Shown here piece by piece: positions 8,049-16,462 of a stretch of 64,000 nucleotides of DNA. The DNA is from Alphaproteobacteria bacterium (GTDB lineage Bacteria; Pseudomonadota; Alphaproteobacteria; Caedimonadales; UBA9215), in contig JAACSN010000006.1 of the NCBI GenBank assembly GCA_009993885.1, forward strand, positions 56,475-120,474. The letters run 5' to 3'. Both the position numbers and the translations under genes were made by a program. Under the pieces are notes generated by a model. It had not been told where the DNA came from. It searched no databases and saw only the letters and a program-made list of their open reading frames with translations. Numbering within the stretch: position 1 is the first letter of the stretch; every line of letters starts with the position of its first letter.

Positions 8049-8915
8049 GTGAGGAAAGCCTCTCCATTAAGTTTTATATCGTCTTTTTTGGTTGTGTTAT
8101 TTGCAGCTTTTAACGCGCTTTCTAGTGAACAAGAACAGAAAATAAAAGCAGAAACGCTTCTTGCCCATAGTTCTTTTGACGACATAAGGAAAAGGGGCGT
8201 TTTGCGAGTTGCTATGCATAAAAAGGATCACCCTCCCTTTTTTATGGTTGATGAAAAAGGGGAGCTCATCGGCGTTGATGTTGAAATTGCAAAGGAAATT
8301 GCCAAACAACTCGATTTATCACTTGAAATCAACCGTGACGCCGAGACATTTGATGAGGTTGTTAATCGTGTTTCCAAAGGCTTATCGGATATTGCCGTTT
8401 CTAAGTTAAGTATGACCCTAACGCGTGCACAAAATGTTCGTTACACGAAACCTTACAGTTCTTTAAGTAAATCTGTTTTGCTCAATCGTGTTCGACTTTT
8501 GAAATTTGGAGAAGGAACCTCTATTGAACAGATCTTTAATAATAAAGAGGCTATTATCGGCGTCCTTTCCGGTAGCTCTTATGAGGATTTTGCAAAACGC
8601 CTTTTTTCCGATGCTAAACTCTACGGCCGTTCCGATTGGACGGAGGATATCGTCCCTAAAGTTGTTACCGGTGAGGTCTGGGGGGCATTTCGGGATGAGC
8701 TTGAAGTAAGGCGTACAATGTTTCTTTACAAAGATGCTTCTTATCATCTTTTGGCGATTAATTTAAAAGATGAGCAGGATCCTATTATGATGGTTGTTCA
8801 CAAAGACGCGGCGATGTTCCAAAATTGGCTTGATTTATATCTTTCGTATGTCCATAGACGAGAAGACATAAAAGACTCTATAAAGCGCTTTGAAAAATAT
8901 GTTTATAAAAAATAG
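8049..8915 (+). CDS. Periplasmic amino-acid-type solute-binding protein (SBP family 3)
   Basis: The start is set at GTG 8049, because AAAGGA lies 7 nt upstream and a signal peptide (hydrophobic SFISSFLVVLFAAFNA) follows at once. Longer open frame exists upstream, but it would bury that signal. The 288-residue protein carries the type 2 periplasmic binding fold: RGVLRVAMHKKDHPPF, GVDVEIAKEIAKQL, DIAVSKLSMTLTRAQNVRYT and IGVLSGSSYEDFA are the usual landmarks. These proteins capture polar amino acids for an importer. The next gene is not an ABC permease but a sodium/proton:dicarboxylate-type symporter, starting 10 bp downstream. Confidence 0.85.
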   Translation: MRKASPLSFISSFLVVLFAAFNALSSEQEQKIKAETLLAHSSFDDIRKRGVLRVAMHKKDHPPFFMVDEKGELIGVDVEIAKEIAKQLDLSLEINRDAETFDEVVNRVSKGLSDIAVSKLSMTLTRAQNVRYTKPYSSLSKSVLLNRVRLLKFGEGTSIEQIFNNKEAIIGVLSGSSYEDFAKRLFSDAKLYGRSDWTEDIVPKVVTGEVWGAFRDELEVRRTMFLYKDASYHLLAINLKDEQDPIMMVVHKDAAMFQNWLDLYLSYVHRREDIKDSIKRFEKYVYKK

Positions 8916-8925
8916 GCGAATAATA

Positions 8926-10230
8926 ATGAAAAGCACTTATCAATCAATTGTAAGCTTTCTACAAAACCCTTTTGTGATTATCTCTTCCGTTGTTTTAGGG
9001 CTTTTTATCGGATTTTACAGCCCTTTTATGGGGGGGGCATTAGAGCCCTACGGTAATGCCTTTATGGCTCTTTTGGAAATGTCGTTACTTCCCATTATTA
9101 TTTCTGCAGTTGCCCTGTCTGTTTCCAACCTTTTATGCATCAAAAATGATGATGTCCATAGCAGCAAAATGGTGCTTATTATTTTATCTATTACAGTATT
9201 GGTCAGTGCGGTCTCTTGTTTTTTGGCTTATATTTTTGATCCGGCCGCGGGTTTTTTGGGAAGCGGAAATCTAAAAATTAAAGAGATCACAACTTCCGCC
9301 GCCTTTTTAGATCGCGAACTTAATGTTTCTATCGTTGAATCCGTTGACGGCGGACTTTCCCATTTTCTTGTGAGTTCCGTACCAAAGAATATCTTTCACG
9401 CCTTGGCACAAGGCAATATGCTTCAGATTATTATTTTCTCCATTATCTTTGGTGTGGCTATTTCATATCTGATTAAATCCGAACGTTTAAAGGTTCAGGC
9501 TTTTTGCAATACGACTTTAACAATTTTCCAAAAGATTATTATGAGTATCACCGTCTGGCTGCCCCTTGCAATTGTTTGTTTAATGGCGGGAGGGGCGAGT
9601 GCAATCGGTATCGATATTATGTTACAGATGGGCGGTTTTATTTTAAAAATTTATGCTGTTTTTTCCGTTATCTTTATTGCAAGCACATGGGTTATCAAAA
9701 AGAGAGTAAACTGTAGTTTTATGGAAGTCCTTCGGGCGTTAAAAGACCCTATTATCATTGCTTTTGGGACTCGCAGTGCTATTTTACCCATACCCTCTAT
9801 TCTTGATGCCTTTGAGAATAAAATCCCCATTAACCAAAGTATAGCAAAGTTATTGGTGCCCTTGGGGGCCGTACTGGGGCGGTTCGGTAATATCTCGTAT
9901 TTTGCTTTTCTTTCTATTTTCATCGCCGGGGTTTATCAAACGGAAATCACCTTAAGTTATTTTGCCGTCATCATTCTTCTCTCAACCTTAGCAGGCCTCA
10001 GCACGGCCGGTGCAACGGGAATTTTGACATTATCAGCCTTAACTATTGTGTTAAATCCTCTTCAACTCCCCCTAGGGGCAATCCTTCCCATCCTTATTGC
10101 CGTTGATGCTATTGTTGACCCTATGAGAACCCTTATAAGCGTTTATACAAATTGTGCAGCCGTTGCTTTCATTTCTCCTAAACAAAATCCTAAAGTAAAA
10201 GAGCAATTAAAGACGGCACCGGTGACATGA
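8926..10230 (+). CDS. Dicarboxylate/amino acid:cation symporter (SDF/DAACS family)
   Basis: Start at ATG 8926, preceded by AGGCGA and 10 bp after the binding-protein stop; an earlier in-frame ATG overlaps the upstream gene. The 434-residue inner-membrane protein has the SDF layout of about eight helices and two re-entrant loops. A serine-rich hairpin segment (FGTRSAILPIPSILDAF) and a second loop (LAGLSTAGATGILTLSAL) stand where GltPh-type proteins bind substrate. VDAIVDPMRTLISVYTNCAA near the C-terminus matches the cation- and aspartate-binding helix 8. It imports acidic or neutral amino acids or dicarboxylates with Na+ or H+. Close coupling to a periplasmic binding protein is unusual for this family. 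Confidence 0.87.
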   Translation: MKSTYQSIVSFLQNPFVIISSVVLGLFIGFYSPFMGGALEPYGNAFMALLEMSLLPIIISAVALSVSNLLCIKNDDVHSSKMVLIILSITVLVSAVSCFLAYIFDPAAGFLGSGNLKIKEITTSAAFLDRELNVSIVESVDGGLSHFLVSSVPKNIFHALAQGNMLQIIIFSIIFGVAISYLIKSERLKVQAFCNTTLTIFQKIIMSITVWLPLAIVCLMAGGASAIGIDIMLQMGGFILKIYAVFSVIFIASTWVIKKRVNCSFMEVLRALKDPIIIAFGTRSAILPIPSILDAFENKIPINQSIAKLLVPLGAVLGRFGNISYFAFLSIFIAGVYQTEITLSYFAVIILLSTLAGLSTAGATGILTLSALTIVLNPLQLPLGAILPILIAVDAIVDPMRTLISVYTNCAAVAFISPKQNPKVKEQLKTAPVT

Positions 10231-10432
10231 GCCGTTAAAAAGAATCTGCAAGGCGGAAATGACAAATCAAAGCTATTTTATAAAATAGAAGCCTTGGGAA
10301 TGAGGGGTTCTCCATAGGAAATTCTTTTAGAGTTTGTTATGATGATATACCAAAATTTATATTTTTCTTTACCGGTTTTTTAACCTTTCTTCTGTAAAAT
10401 TAAGGATATGGATAGATATTTGGAGGATTAAT

Positions 10433-10897
10433 ATGGAGATTCAATTAGGATTAGACAAAACAAAAATAAGAAATACGGCAGATCATTTAGAAGTGGTTTT
10501 AGCAGACACCTTTATTTTATATACAAAGACTTTAAATTTTCATTGGAATATTGTGGGGCCGGATTTTGCAGGGCTCCATGCGTTTTTTGAGGAGCAATAT
10601 AAAACCCTTGCCCTTTCCGTTGATAAAATTGCAGAACGTATTAGGACGCTGGGTTTTAAAGCTCCGGGAACCCTTGTTGAATTTCTGCATCTAACAACTT
10701 TGCGTGAAGTGAAAGAGGATATGAATGACGCAGAGATGATCCAAAATCTTTTGGATGATCACGAAAGACTAGCCTCTCATATCCGCAAAGGTCTACATGA
10801 GCTGGATGATCTGGATGTAGGAAGTCGGGGACTGCTTGAAGGGCTCATCGCAAGCCATGAAAAGACAGCTTGGATGCTTCGCTCTCACCTATTATAG
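10433..10897 (+). CDS. dps: Dps-family ferritin-like DNA-protection protein
   Basis: 154 residues, normal Dps length, with GGAGG 7 nt before the ATG. The ferroxidase-site signature is visible: LNFHWNIVGPDFAGLHAFFEEQY holds the H...D...E residues, with a preceding ADTFILYTKT helix. A helical C-terminus ends in HEKTAWMLRSHLL. Dps dodecamers oxidise Fe(II) with peroxide, store iron and shield DNA in stress. The N-terminal tail is short with few lysines, so DNA binding may be weak. A long 202-bp leader precedes it; no OxyR or Fur box is obvious to me. Confidence 0.93.
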   Translation: MEIQLGLDKTKIRNTADHLEVVLADTFILYTKTLNFHWNIVGPDFAGLHAFFEEQYKTLALSVDKIAERIRTLGFKAPGTLVEFLHLTTLREVKEDMNDAEMIQNLLDDHERLASHIRKGLHELDDLDVGSRGLLEGLIASHEKTAWMLRSHLL

Positions 10898-10932
10898 AAA
10901 ACCCGGGTCTCTCAGTTGTGCCGTTAGGCGCT

Positions 10933-11886
10933 TTACAGGCCGATTTTGCCCATTGCAAGGAATTTCTCGCGGCGCTCATTTTGCAGTTCGTCACCGGATT
11001 TGTTGTTCATTTTCTGCAACGCTTCTTTAACGGCCATTTTGACAGAGGCGAACACTTGGCTATGATTGCGATGCGCGCCGCCAAGAGGTTCAACGATAAT
11101 GCTGTCAATGACTTTGAGAGCGCTTAGATCTTGAGCCGTAAACTTTTGAGCAGCCGCAGCTTCTTGTTTTTTATCGGAGGTGCGCCATAAAATGGAAGCA
11201 CACCCTTCGGGAGAAACAACAGAGTAAATGGCATGTTCCAGCATCAAAATTTGGTTGCCGACGGCAACCGCTATAGCGCCGCCGGAACCGCCTTCTCCTG
11301 TGACCACAACAATAACAGGGACTTTCAGATTCATCATTGTCTCAATGGATCCGGCAATGGCTTCTGCCTGACCGCGTTCCTCGGCCTCAAGACCCGGGTG
11401 GGCTCCGGAAGTATCTACAAAGGTAATAAGAGGGAGATTGAAGTGATTCGCCATATTCATAAGGCGACGTGCTTTCCGGTATCCTTCGGGTTTTGGCATA
11501 CCGAAATTATGTTTAAGGCGAGATTCCGTGTCATGTCCTTTTTCAAGCCCAAGAACCATAACAGGTCGGCCGTCAAAGCGAGCAAGACCTCCGACAAGTG
11601 CTTTGTCTTCTGCAAAAGAACGATCGCCTGATAATTCCTCAAAATCATCGAAGAGAGCTTTTAAAAAATTAAGGTAATGGGGGCGTTCGGGATGGCGTGC
11701 AACGAGTACTTTTTCCCAAGGCGATAAGTTTTCATATTTATGATGCATAAGGCGATCAAGTTTTTTTTCAAGACGCCCGACTTCTTTCGCAATGTCAACG
11801 CCGTCTCCACCGGAAAAATTTCTTAAACCGTCAAGTTTAGACTCAAGTTCAGCAATATTTTTTTCGAAATCTAAGGGAGCTACCAT
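10933..11886 (-). CDS. accA: Acetyl-CoA carboxylase carboxyltransferase subunit alpha
   Basis: 317 residues, the usual AccA length. Landmarks in order: a coiled N-terminal FEKNIAELESKLDGL, HPERPHYLNFLKALFDDFEELSGDR, FGMPKPEGYRKARRLMNMA, then the oxyanion-hole segment VTGEGGSGGAIAVAVGNQILMLE and VVSPEGCASILWR. AccA with AccD transfers carboxybiotin's CO2 to acetyl-CoA in the first step of fatty acid synthesis, in the cytoplasm. It converges on dps and lies downstream of xerD in the same direction (69-bp gap), a common alphaproteobacterial order. No anomalies seen. Confidence 0.97.
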   Translation of the reverse strand: MVAPLDFEKNIAELESKLDGLRNFSGGDGVDIAKEVGRLEKKLDRLMHHKYENLSPWEKVLVARHPERPHYLNFLKALFDDFEELSGDRSFAEDKALVGGLARFDGRPVMVLGLEKGHDTESRLKHNFGMPKPEGYRKARRLMNMANHFNLPLITFVDTSGAHPGLEAEERGQAEAIAGSIETMMNLKVPVIVVVTGEGGSGGAIAVAVGNQILMLEHAIYSVVSPEGCASILWRTSDKKQEAAAAQKFTAQDLSALKVIDSIIVEPLGGAHRNHSQVFASVKMAVKEALQKMNNKSGDELQNERREKFLAMGKIGL

Positions 11887-11955
11887 GGGGAAAATCCATC
11901 CTAACGGGCGTAAAGTTTTCCCTCATTATTAATCTGTTTTCAATTAAATGACAAG

Positions 11956-12870
11956 TTATAAATCGGATAAGGGGTGGTGGTTAGTCAGTGTTTTCTCAAG
12001 GCGCTCTCCCATAACATGGGTATAAATTTCCGTTGTGGCGATATCACTATGACCGAGAAGCTTTTGCAAAGAGAGAAGATCGGCCCCATTATTTAACATA
12101 TGGCCGGCAAAGGCGTGGCGAATAATATGGGGCGAAACTTTATCTAAGGGAATGCCGGCTTCAAAAGCCAGCTCTTTTAACAGCTGCCCAAAACGCTGAC
12201 GTGTCAAATAGCCTTGCTTGCCCGTAGAGGGAAAAAGCCATTTCCCGAGGCCTTTTTTTTCGGTATCAAAAAGGTGCCTGACCTCAAGATAAGCCTTTAA
12301 AGCTCTAACGGCGGGGGCAGATAAAAGCACAAGGCGTTCCTTATTGCCCTTCCCTCGAACCACAAGGGGCATTGGGATCTGATCCCGTCGAAGGGCAGAT
12401 ATAATGTCAGAACAAGGGAGGGAAACAAGCTCTGAAACGCGCAATCCGGTTGCATATAAAAATTCCAGCAAGCAGAGGAGGCGTAGGCCTTCAGGCCCTT
12501 CTGTATTATAAGCAGCTTCTACAAGGGCAATAATTTCTTTTTCGCTTAGAATTTTAGGAAGGCTTTTGCCAACCTTAGGCATCTCGATATCACAAGTAGG
12601 ATTTTCTGTGATTGCTTTTTGCTCGTATAAGAATCGGTAGAAATGGCGCAAAGCCGACAAGCGTCGAGCGATGGTTCCGGCCTCGAGAGCACGGCCATGG
12701 AGATGTTCAAGGTAGGAGCGGATATGGGAAGGCGTTACGGAGCGGAAAGTATCTTGCTTTAGAAAGGTTAAAAAATCTAAGAGGTCTCGTTGATAAGCTT
12801 GCAATGTATTTTGTGAAAGCCCTCGTTCGGCAGAAAGGACTTCGAGGAAGATATTGAGCTCGTTCTTCAT
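11956..12870 (-). CDS. xerD: Tyrosine recombinase, XerD type
   Basis: 304 residues with the SAM-like core-binding domain (1-95) and the catalytic domain. The active-site set is complete: R144 (YATGLRVSEL), K174 or K177 (RGKGNKERL), H248 and R251 (HIIRHAFAGH), H274 (LLGHSDIATTEIYTH) and nucleophile Y283. XerC/XerD resolve chromosome dimers at dif during division with FtsK. Its place next to a 46-residue membrane protein, aroK and accA is the housekeeping xerD locus of alphaproteobacteria, so this is not a mobile-element integrase. Confidence 0.93.
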   Translation of the reverse strand: MKNELNIFLEVLSAERGLSQNTLQAYQRDLLDFLTFLKQDTFRSVTPSHIRSYLEHLHGRALEAGTIARRLSALRHFYRFLYEQKAITENPTCDIEMPKVGKSLPKILSEKEIIALVEAAYNTEGPEGLRLLCLLEFLYATGLRVSELVSLPCSDIISALRRDQIPMPLVVRGKGNKERLVLLSAPAVRALKAYLEVRHLFDTEKKGLGKWLFPSTGKQGYLTRQRFGQLLKELAFEAGIPLDKVSPHIIRHAFAGHMLNNGADLLSLQKLLGHSDIATTEIYTHVMGERLEKTLTNHHPLSDL

Positions 12871-12909
12871 TTTAGACCTTTAGTCCCATAATAAGCTTTA
12901 AAAATTAGG

Positions 12910-13050
12910 TTAATGAAGAAGTTTTTCAATCTCTATTTTTTTACGGATTTCAACCGCAGGGGAGGGGATACCGGCAACGGCAAGATAAATAGCGCCGATA
13001 ATCAAAGCAAAAGCTATGGCTCCCCAAAAAAGTTTCAATCCCAACCCCAT
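12910..13050 (-). CDS. 46-residue single-span membrane protein between xerD and aroK
   Basis: A short minus-strand frame reads a Met-Gly-Leu start, a hydrophobic helix (FWGAIAFALIIGAIYLAVAG, residues 8-27) and then IPSPAVEIRKKIEIEKLLH at the end. Hydrophobic helix, positively charged tail and position upstream of xerD in the same direction make it a believable gene, too short for routine ORF calling. Small proteins of this shape with a PSP-E/K tail are found beside xerD/aroK in related alphaproteobacteria, as far as I recall. The ribosome site is weak. Function unknown. Confidence 0.6.
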   Translation of the reverse strand: MGLGLKLFWGAIAFALIIGAIYLAVAGIPSPAVEIRKKIEIEKLLH

Positions 13051-13205
13051 AATGCGTGTCCTTATTTTTTTAACAGAATCTTATTTTTATATACCATAAG
13101 CATGGCCAAAATGAAAATATTCTGTTAGAAATAAACTCATCCTCCTTTTTCTGTGACGAAGTATCCCTTTAAGGAGGTTATCTAATTGTTGAAAAGGAAC
13201 CTAGG

Positions 13206-13736
13206 GTGTCTTACGGAAAAAAGTCCATTGAAATTCCAAAAACCATTGTTCTTGTCGGTATGATGGGCGTTGGAAAAACCAGCATTGGGCGTTACCTTGC
13301 AAAATCCTTAGGCGTTCCTTTTAAAGATTCCGACCATGAGGTTGAACAAGCTTCCGGGTGTTCGGTATCCGATATTTACGAAATGTACGGCGAAGATGCC
13401 TTTGTAGATGTTGAAAAGCGTGTCATTAAACGTCTGTTAGATGAGCCCCCCCATGTTCTTTCAACCGGTGTCGGTTCGTTTATTCCTCAAGAAAGTCGTG
13501 ATTTAATTGCGGCAAAGGGTATTTCCGTTTGGTTGGATGCAGCCTACGAAACCTTATTGCCGCGGGTAAAACGTCGCGACCACCGCCCCCAACTGGAACA
13601 AGGGGAAAAAGAAGAGATTCTTAAAAAATATATTGAAGATTATTACCCCATTTATGCAGAAGCCGATTATCGTATTAATTGTGATAACCAGCTCCCCGAT
13701 AAGACGGTTCTTAAAATCTTAGAGCAACTTCGATAG
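13206..13736 (+). CDS. aroK: Shikimate kinase, divergent active site
   Basis: 176 residues from GTG 13206, which has AAGGA about 9 nt upstream. The P-loop GMMGVGKTS (18-26), DSD (41-43), RRDHRP lid (123-128) and PIYAEADY C-terminal motif place it clearly in the shikimate kinase family, which phosphorylates shikimate in chorismate synthesis. Two shikimate-binding positions differ from the family: the Arg of FRxxE is Val (AFVDVE, V67) and the GGG loop reads GVG (TGVGSF, 88-90). The gene is not followed by aroB as is usual in alphaproteobacteria. It may be a low-activity or repurposed kinase; the ATP site is intact. Confidence 0.85.
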   Translation: MSYGKKSIEIPKTIVLVGMMGVGKTSIGRYLAKSLGVPFKDSDHEVEQASGCSVSDIYEMYGEDAFVDVEKRVIKRLLDEPPHVLSTGVGSFIPQESRDLIAAKGISVWLDAAYETLLPRVKRRDHRPQLEQGEKEEILKKYIEDYYPIYAEADYRINCDNQLPDKTVLKILEQLR

Positions 13737-13797
13737 AGCCCGATAAAAAGAATTTTGAAAACAAAAAGCATCTTAAAACAAGGCAAAAAGGATTGGC

Positions 13798-14730
13798 ATG
13801 AAATCTATAAAAGATGTTTCTTCCTTGTTATCTACCCTTGAATTTTTAGAGCATGTCGGTGCAGGAGACCCTATAGCCGATCTCCCGTCTTTGAAATCTA
13901 ACCTCGAGCTTTATTCGGCAAAAAAACTCCTTCCTAAAGCGCAAGCGCCTGAAAAATTACAAGATTCTGTTTATGTTCCGGTTAATAAAAACGTTCAGGA
14001 TAGGGAGCGGAGTTCGGCGTATAATAGCCCGATTCAAACGCCGCCATCTCTTCCGCCGCGTTTTATTGCCCCTCAGCTTAAGGAAATACAGTCGCATCTT
14101 GATGATGCAAAAAGGTTGGCGCAAGGGGCAAAAACATTACCGGAACTTAAAGCAGCTCTTGAATCTTTCCAAGGATGCGGTTTAAAACATACGGCCATGA
14201 ACACGGTTTTTGCCGACGGTAACGTTAATGCCGATATTATGCTTATCGGAGAAGCTCCCGGAGCCGATGAAGATCGTCAAGGGCTCCCTTTTGTCGGCAC
14301 CAGCGGGCAACTTCTTGATAATATGCTGTATTCTATCGGTAAAAATCGTAAAAATGATTTCTACATTTCCAATGTGATCCCGTGGCGCCCGCCGGGAAAT
14401 CGCCCGCCGACTACCGAAGAAACAAGGATTTGCCTCCCCTTTATCCAACGCCACATTGAGCTTAAAAAGCCAAAAGTGCTTATTTTTGTCGGTGCAACGG
14501 CTGCAAAAACTCTCCTTGGAACCAAAGAGGGTATGAGTAAACTACGGGGCAAATGGTTTGATTATATTGTAAATGAAGAAGACAGGAACGCAGAAGCTCT
14601 TTTGGATACAAAGGAAAAGCCGACTGCTATTCCTTCAACCGTTCTCTTCCACCCTTCTTATCTTTTGCGCTCTCCCGGGCAAAAAAAGCACGCTTGGGCA
14701 GACCTCTTAAAAATCAAAAAGGCGCTATAG
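13798..14730 (+). CDS. Uracil-DNA glycosylase, family 4-type
   Basis: 310 residues. The N-terminal 100 residues are poorly conserved and proline-rich; the UDG domain covers about 105-310. Motif A is GEAPGADEDRQGLPFVG, followed by SGQLLDNML and ISNVIPWRPPGNRPPTTEE, and the second catalytic motif is HPSYLLR near the C-terminus. Family 4 enzymes hold a 4Fe-4S cluster. One likely ligand Cys lies in FQGCGLKHTAMN and another in ETRICLPFIQ; I do not see all four at once. The enzyme removes uracil from DNA after cytosine deamination. It follows aroK by 61 bp in the same direction. Confidence 0.88.
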   Translation: MKSIKDVSSLLSTLEFLEHVGAGDPIADLPSLKSNLELYSAKKLLPKAQAPEKLQDSVYVPVNKNVQDRERSSAYNSPIQTPPSLPPRFIAPQLKEIQSHLDDAKRLAQGAKTLPELKAALESFQGCGLKHTAMNTVFADGNVNADIMLIGEAPGADEDRQGLPFVGTSGQLLDNMLYSIGKNRKNDFYISNVIPWRPPGNRPPTTEETRICLPFIQRHIELKKPKVLIFVGATAAKTLLGTKEGMSKLRGKWFDYIVNEEDRNAEALLDTKEKPTAIPSTVLFHPSYLLRSPGQKKHAWADLLKIKKAL

Positions 14731-14890
14731 TCCATTTATCAAACCGTTGGTATGGAGCATGATAGGTTTTAAATTCCCTTAAGGAATGCATCACAGATGC
14801 GACAGAATCCTCTTCTATAAGGTTTGGCAGAATAGGGGGACTCCATCGTAAAACAGTCGAAAGCGTGAAACATACTTTTAAAATAATGTG

Positions 14891-15943
14891 TTAGTCTCTT
14901 AAGTCCGTCTGTATCGGCCCTAAATATTGTTGAATCCAATTAATGTGTTTACGTAAATCCGTCCATAAAGGAAATATCCTTTGTGTCAGGTCGTTTTGTG
15001 TCAATTCATTCACCTTACTACGTAATTCTTGATCCGTTATATGATGTGTATTTCCTGCACGTGTTGTTGAAAAAATCCCGGCTAAGTAATAGTTGCCCGA
15101 GTCTTCAATAAAGAAAGGTGAACCGCTATCCCCTCCAACAGGCAGGCCTTCGGTCTTTCTCATTTCGGAGGAAGGGATAAAAGATTCGTTTCCGTTCATA
15201 AGAAGTGATTCATAGGAACCGTATATGTAACCGGAATATGAATTAACCTTACAGCTAATGACGTGCCTTGGAAAATAGCCGTTTGTATTCAGAGGAATTA
15301 GTGTGGGACCGGTCTCTTGAATATTATATTTCATCGGTCCGAATCCAATGGACAAACCGTATGAGGCATTCATGTCGAAGTCTTCCGGAATAAGATTTGG
15401 GTAAGTTAAATCTGTGGGGAGGGGGTTGCTTAATTTAAATATTGCAATATCAGGGCCGGAAATAGGATGCGGTACAGACAGTATTTCTTCAAATGAAATG
15501 CTCGATAAATCTGTTAAAGGTATATCATTAATGCAATAATCGTTATTATGATTAATTGTTATGTAGTCTTTTTCGGGAATAGTGAACAAAAAGTTATCAG
15601 GGATAAAGGGGGGCGTTTTTAACAATTGTTTTTCAAGTCGAAATGTTTTTTCATTTGTGTGCTCAAGATTAAAATACATAGGGGATCCGTCTTGAAGGGA
15701 TTTTATGTGTGCGCAGGTTAGGAGGGTATACGGATCCAGTGCAACGGCGCTGAAAAGTTCGCCGATTTCAGATATGATCACACCGGTTGTTTGTGCTGTC
15801 GGTAAAGCCTTTGCTAAGCGAACGGATTTTTTTAGAACTGTTTCTTTATCCCTGTCCTCAACATCTACTCGTATCGAAGCAGTAGAGATGTTTGTAAAGC
15901 AGAAAAATGATAAAAGAAGAGAGGTTTTTAGAGTTTTTTTCAT
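14891..15943 (-). CDS. Secreted trypsin-like serine protease (S1 family)
   Basis: 350 residues with a clear Sec signal peptide (KKTLKTSLLLSFFCFTNIS, cleavage near residue 22). The catalytic triad is readable in S1 order: H79 in LLTCAHI, D165 in GPDIAIFKL and S273 in GGDSGSPFF. The spacing between H and D is a little long, with an insertion near 115-140. There is no PDZ domain, so it is not DegP. It is single and monocistronic, opposite to the ffh operon. Secreted S1 proteases of this plain type are uncommon in free-living alphaproteobacteria; a role on host or prey proteins is inference. Confidence 0.85.
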   Translation of the reverse strand: MKKTLKTSLLLSFFCFTNISTASIRVDVEDRDKETVLKKSVRLAKALPTAQTTGVIISEIGELFSAVALDPYTLLTCAHIKSLQDGSPMYFNLEHTNEKTFRLEKQLLKTPPFIPDNFLFTIPEKDYITINHNNDYCINDIPLTDLSSISFEEILSVPHPISGPDIAIFKLSNPLPTDLTYPNLIPEDFDMNASYGLSIGFGPMKYNIQETGPTLIPLNTNGYFPRHVISCKVNSYSGYIYGSYESLLMNGNESFIPSSEMRKTEGLPVGGDSGSPFFIEDSGNYYLAGIFSTTRAGNTHHITDQELRSKVNELTQNDLTQRIFPLWTDLRKHINWIQQYLGPIQTDLRD

Positions 15944-16261
15944 AGTAAATCCTATGTGTTTTATCGTTAGCTTTTTAGATGAGTCTTCAATAGTGTGCTG
16001 TTATTAGTTTTCCTGCAGAATACAAAAAAATGACTAAATGTCAATAAATATCCGAGATGGTGGGTAAAAATAAGGAGTGGGGGACATCAAAGGGAATTCT
16101 ACGGAACCGTGCCCTTATAATAAAGCAGAAGTTACTTTACGTGCATTCTAAAATTCTAATCACCTAAATTTAGGTTTCAACTCCGTATATAGAAGGCTTC
16201 TTCATAAAAAAAAGCACCTCCTTTCTATACCCCTCCTAAAGGCTAGGGCAAAGAAAATTCC

Positions 16262-16290
16262 TTGACTTTTACCGATAAAGGCCTTATCAA
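16262..16290 (+). promoter_or_regulatory. Possible sigma-70 promoter upstream of ffh
   Basis: TTGACT at 16262-16267 and TATCAA at 16285-16290 are separated by 17 bp. A second AT-rich box TATATT follows at 16291. The -35 is good and the -10 is moderate. Transcription from here would meet the terminator at 16371-16409. Confidence 0.35.
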
Positions 16291-16370
16291 TATATTGTTT
16301 TATAAAGATGCGCCTGTCACGGCACGTGGTCATTGACCGTTTGTTCGTTGATTAAGAGGGCATTAGAAAA

Positions 16371-16409
16371 ACGTCAGTTGGCGAGTGTTCGCTCACTGAC
16401 GTATTTTTT
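16371..16409 (+). terminator. Rho-independent terminator in the ffh leader
   Basis: Arms ACGTCAGT (16371-16378) and ACTGACGT (16395-16402) close an inner GCGA/TCGC stem, and a T-run follows at 16404-16409. It lies about 55 bp before the ffh start codon with no gene before it on this strand, so it ends either a small RNA or an attenuated leader. Confidence 0.7.
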
Positions 16410-16462
16410 GTGGAATGCACTTTTTTGCGCCGTCGTTAAAAATAGGTAGATATTAAAGACTT

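Larger units (their letters stand above)
15944..16462. other. Intergenic region between protease and ffh
   Basis: About 520 bp between two divergent genes with no convincing ORF. The left part is AT-rich and serves as protease promoter region. The right part holds a sigma-70-like promoter and a strong terminator (both listed separately) upstream of ffh, which together could define a transcript of about 110 nt. Confidence 0.5.

Noticed and set aside
11956..12870. Tyrosine recombinase as sign of an integrated mobile element
   Set aside because: Sequence and neighbours fit housekeeping XerD; no att repeats or phage genes nearby.
16297..16409. 4.5S SRP RNA gene ahead of ffh
   Set aside because: The conserved GGAAGCAGCC apical loop of SRP RNA is absent.
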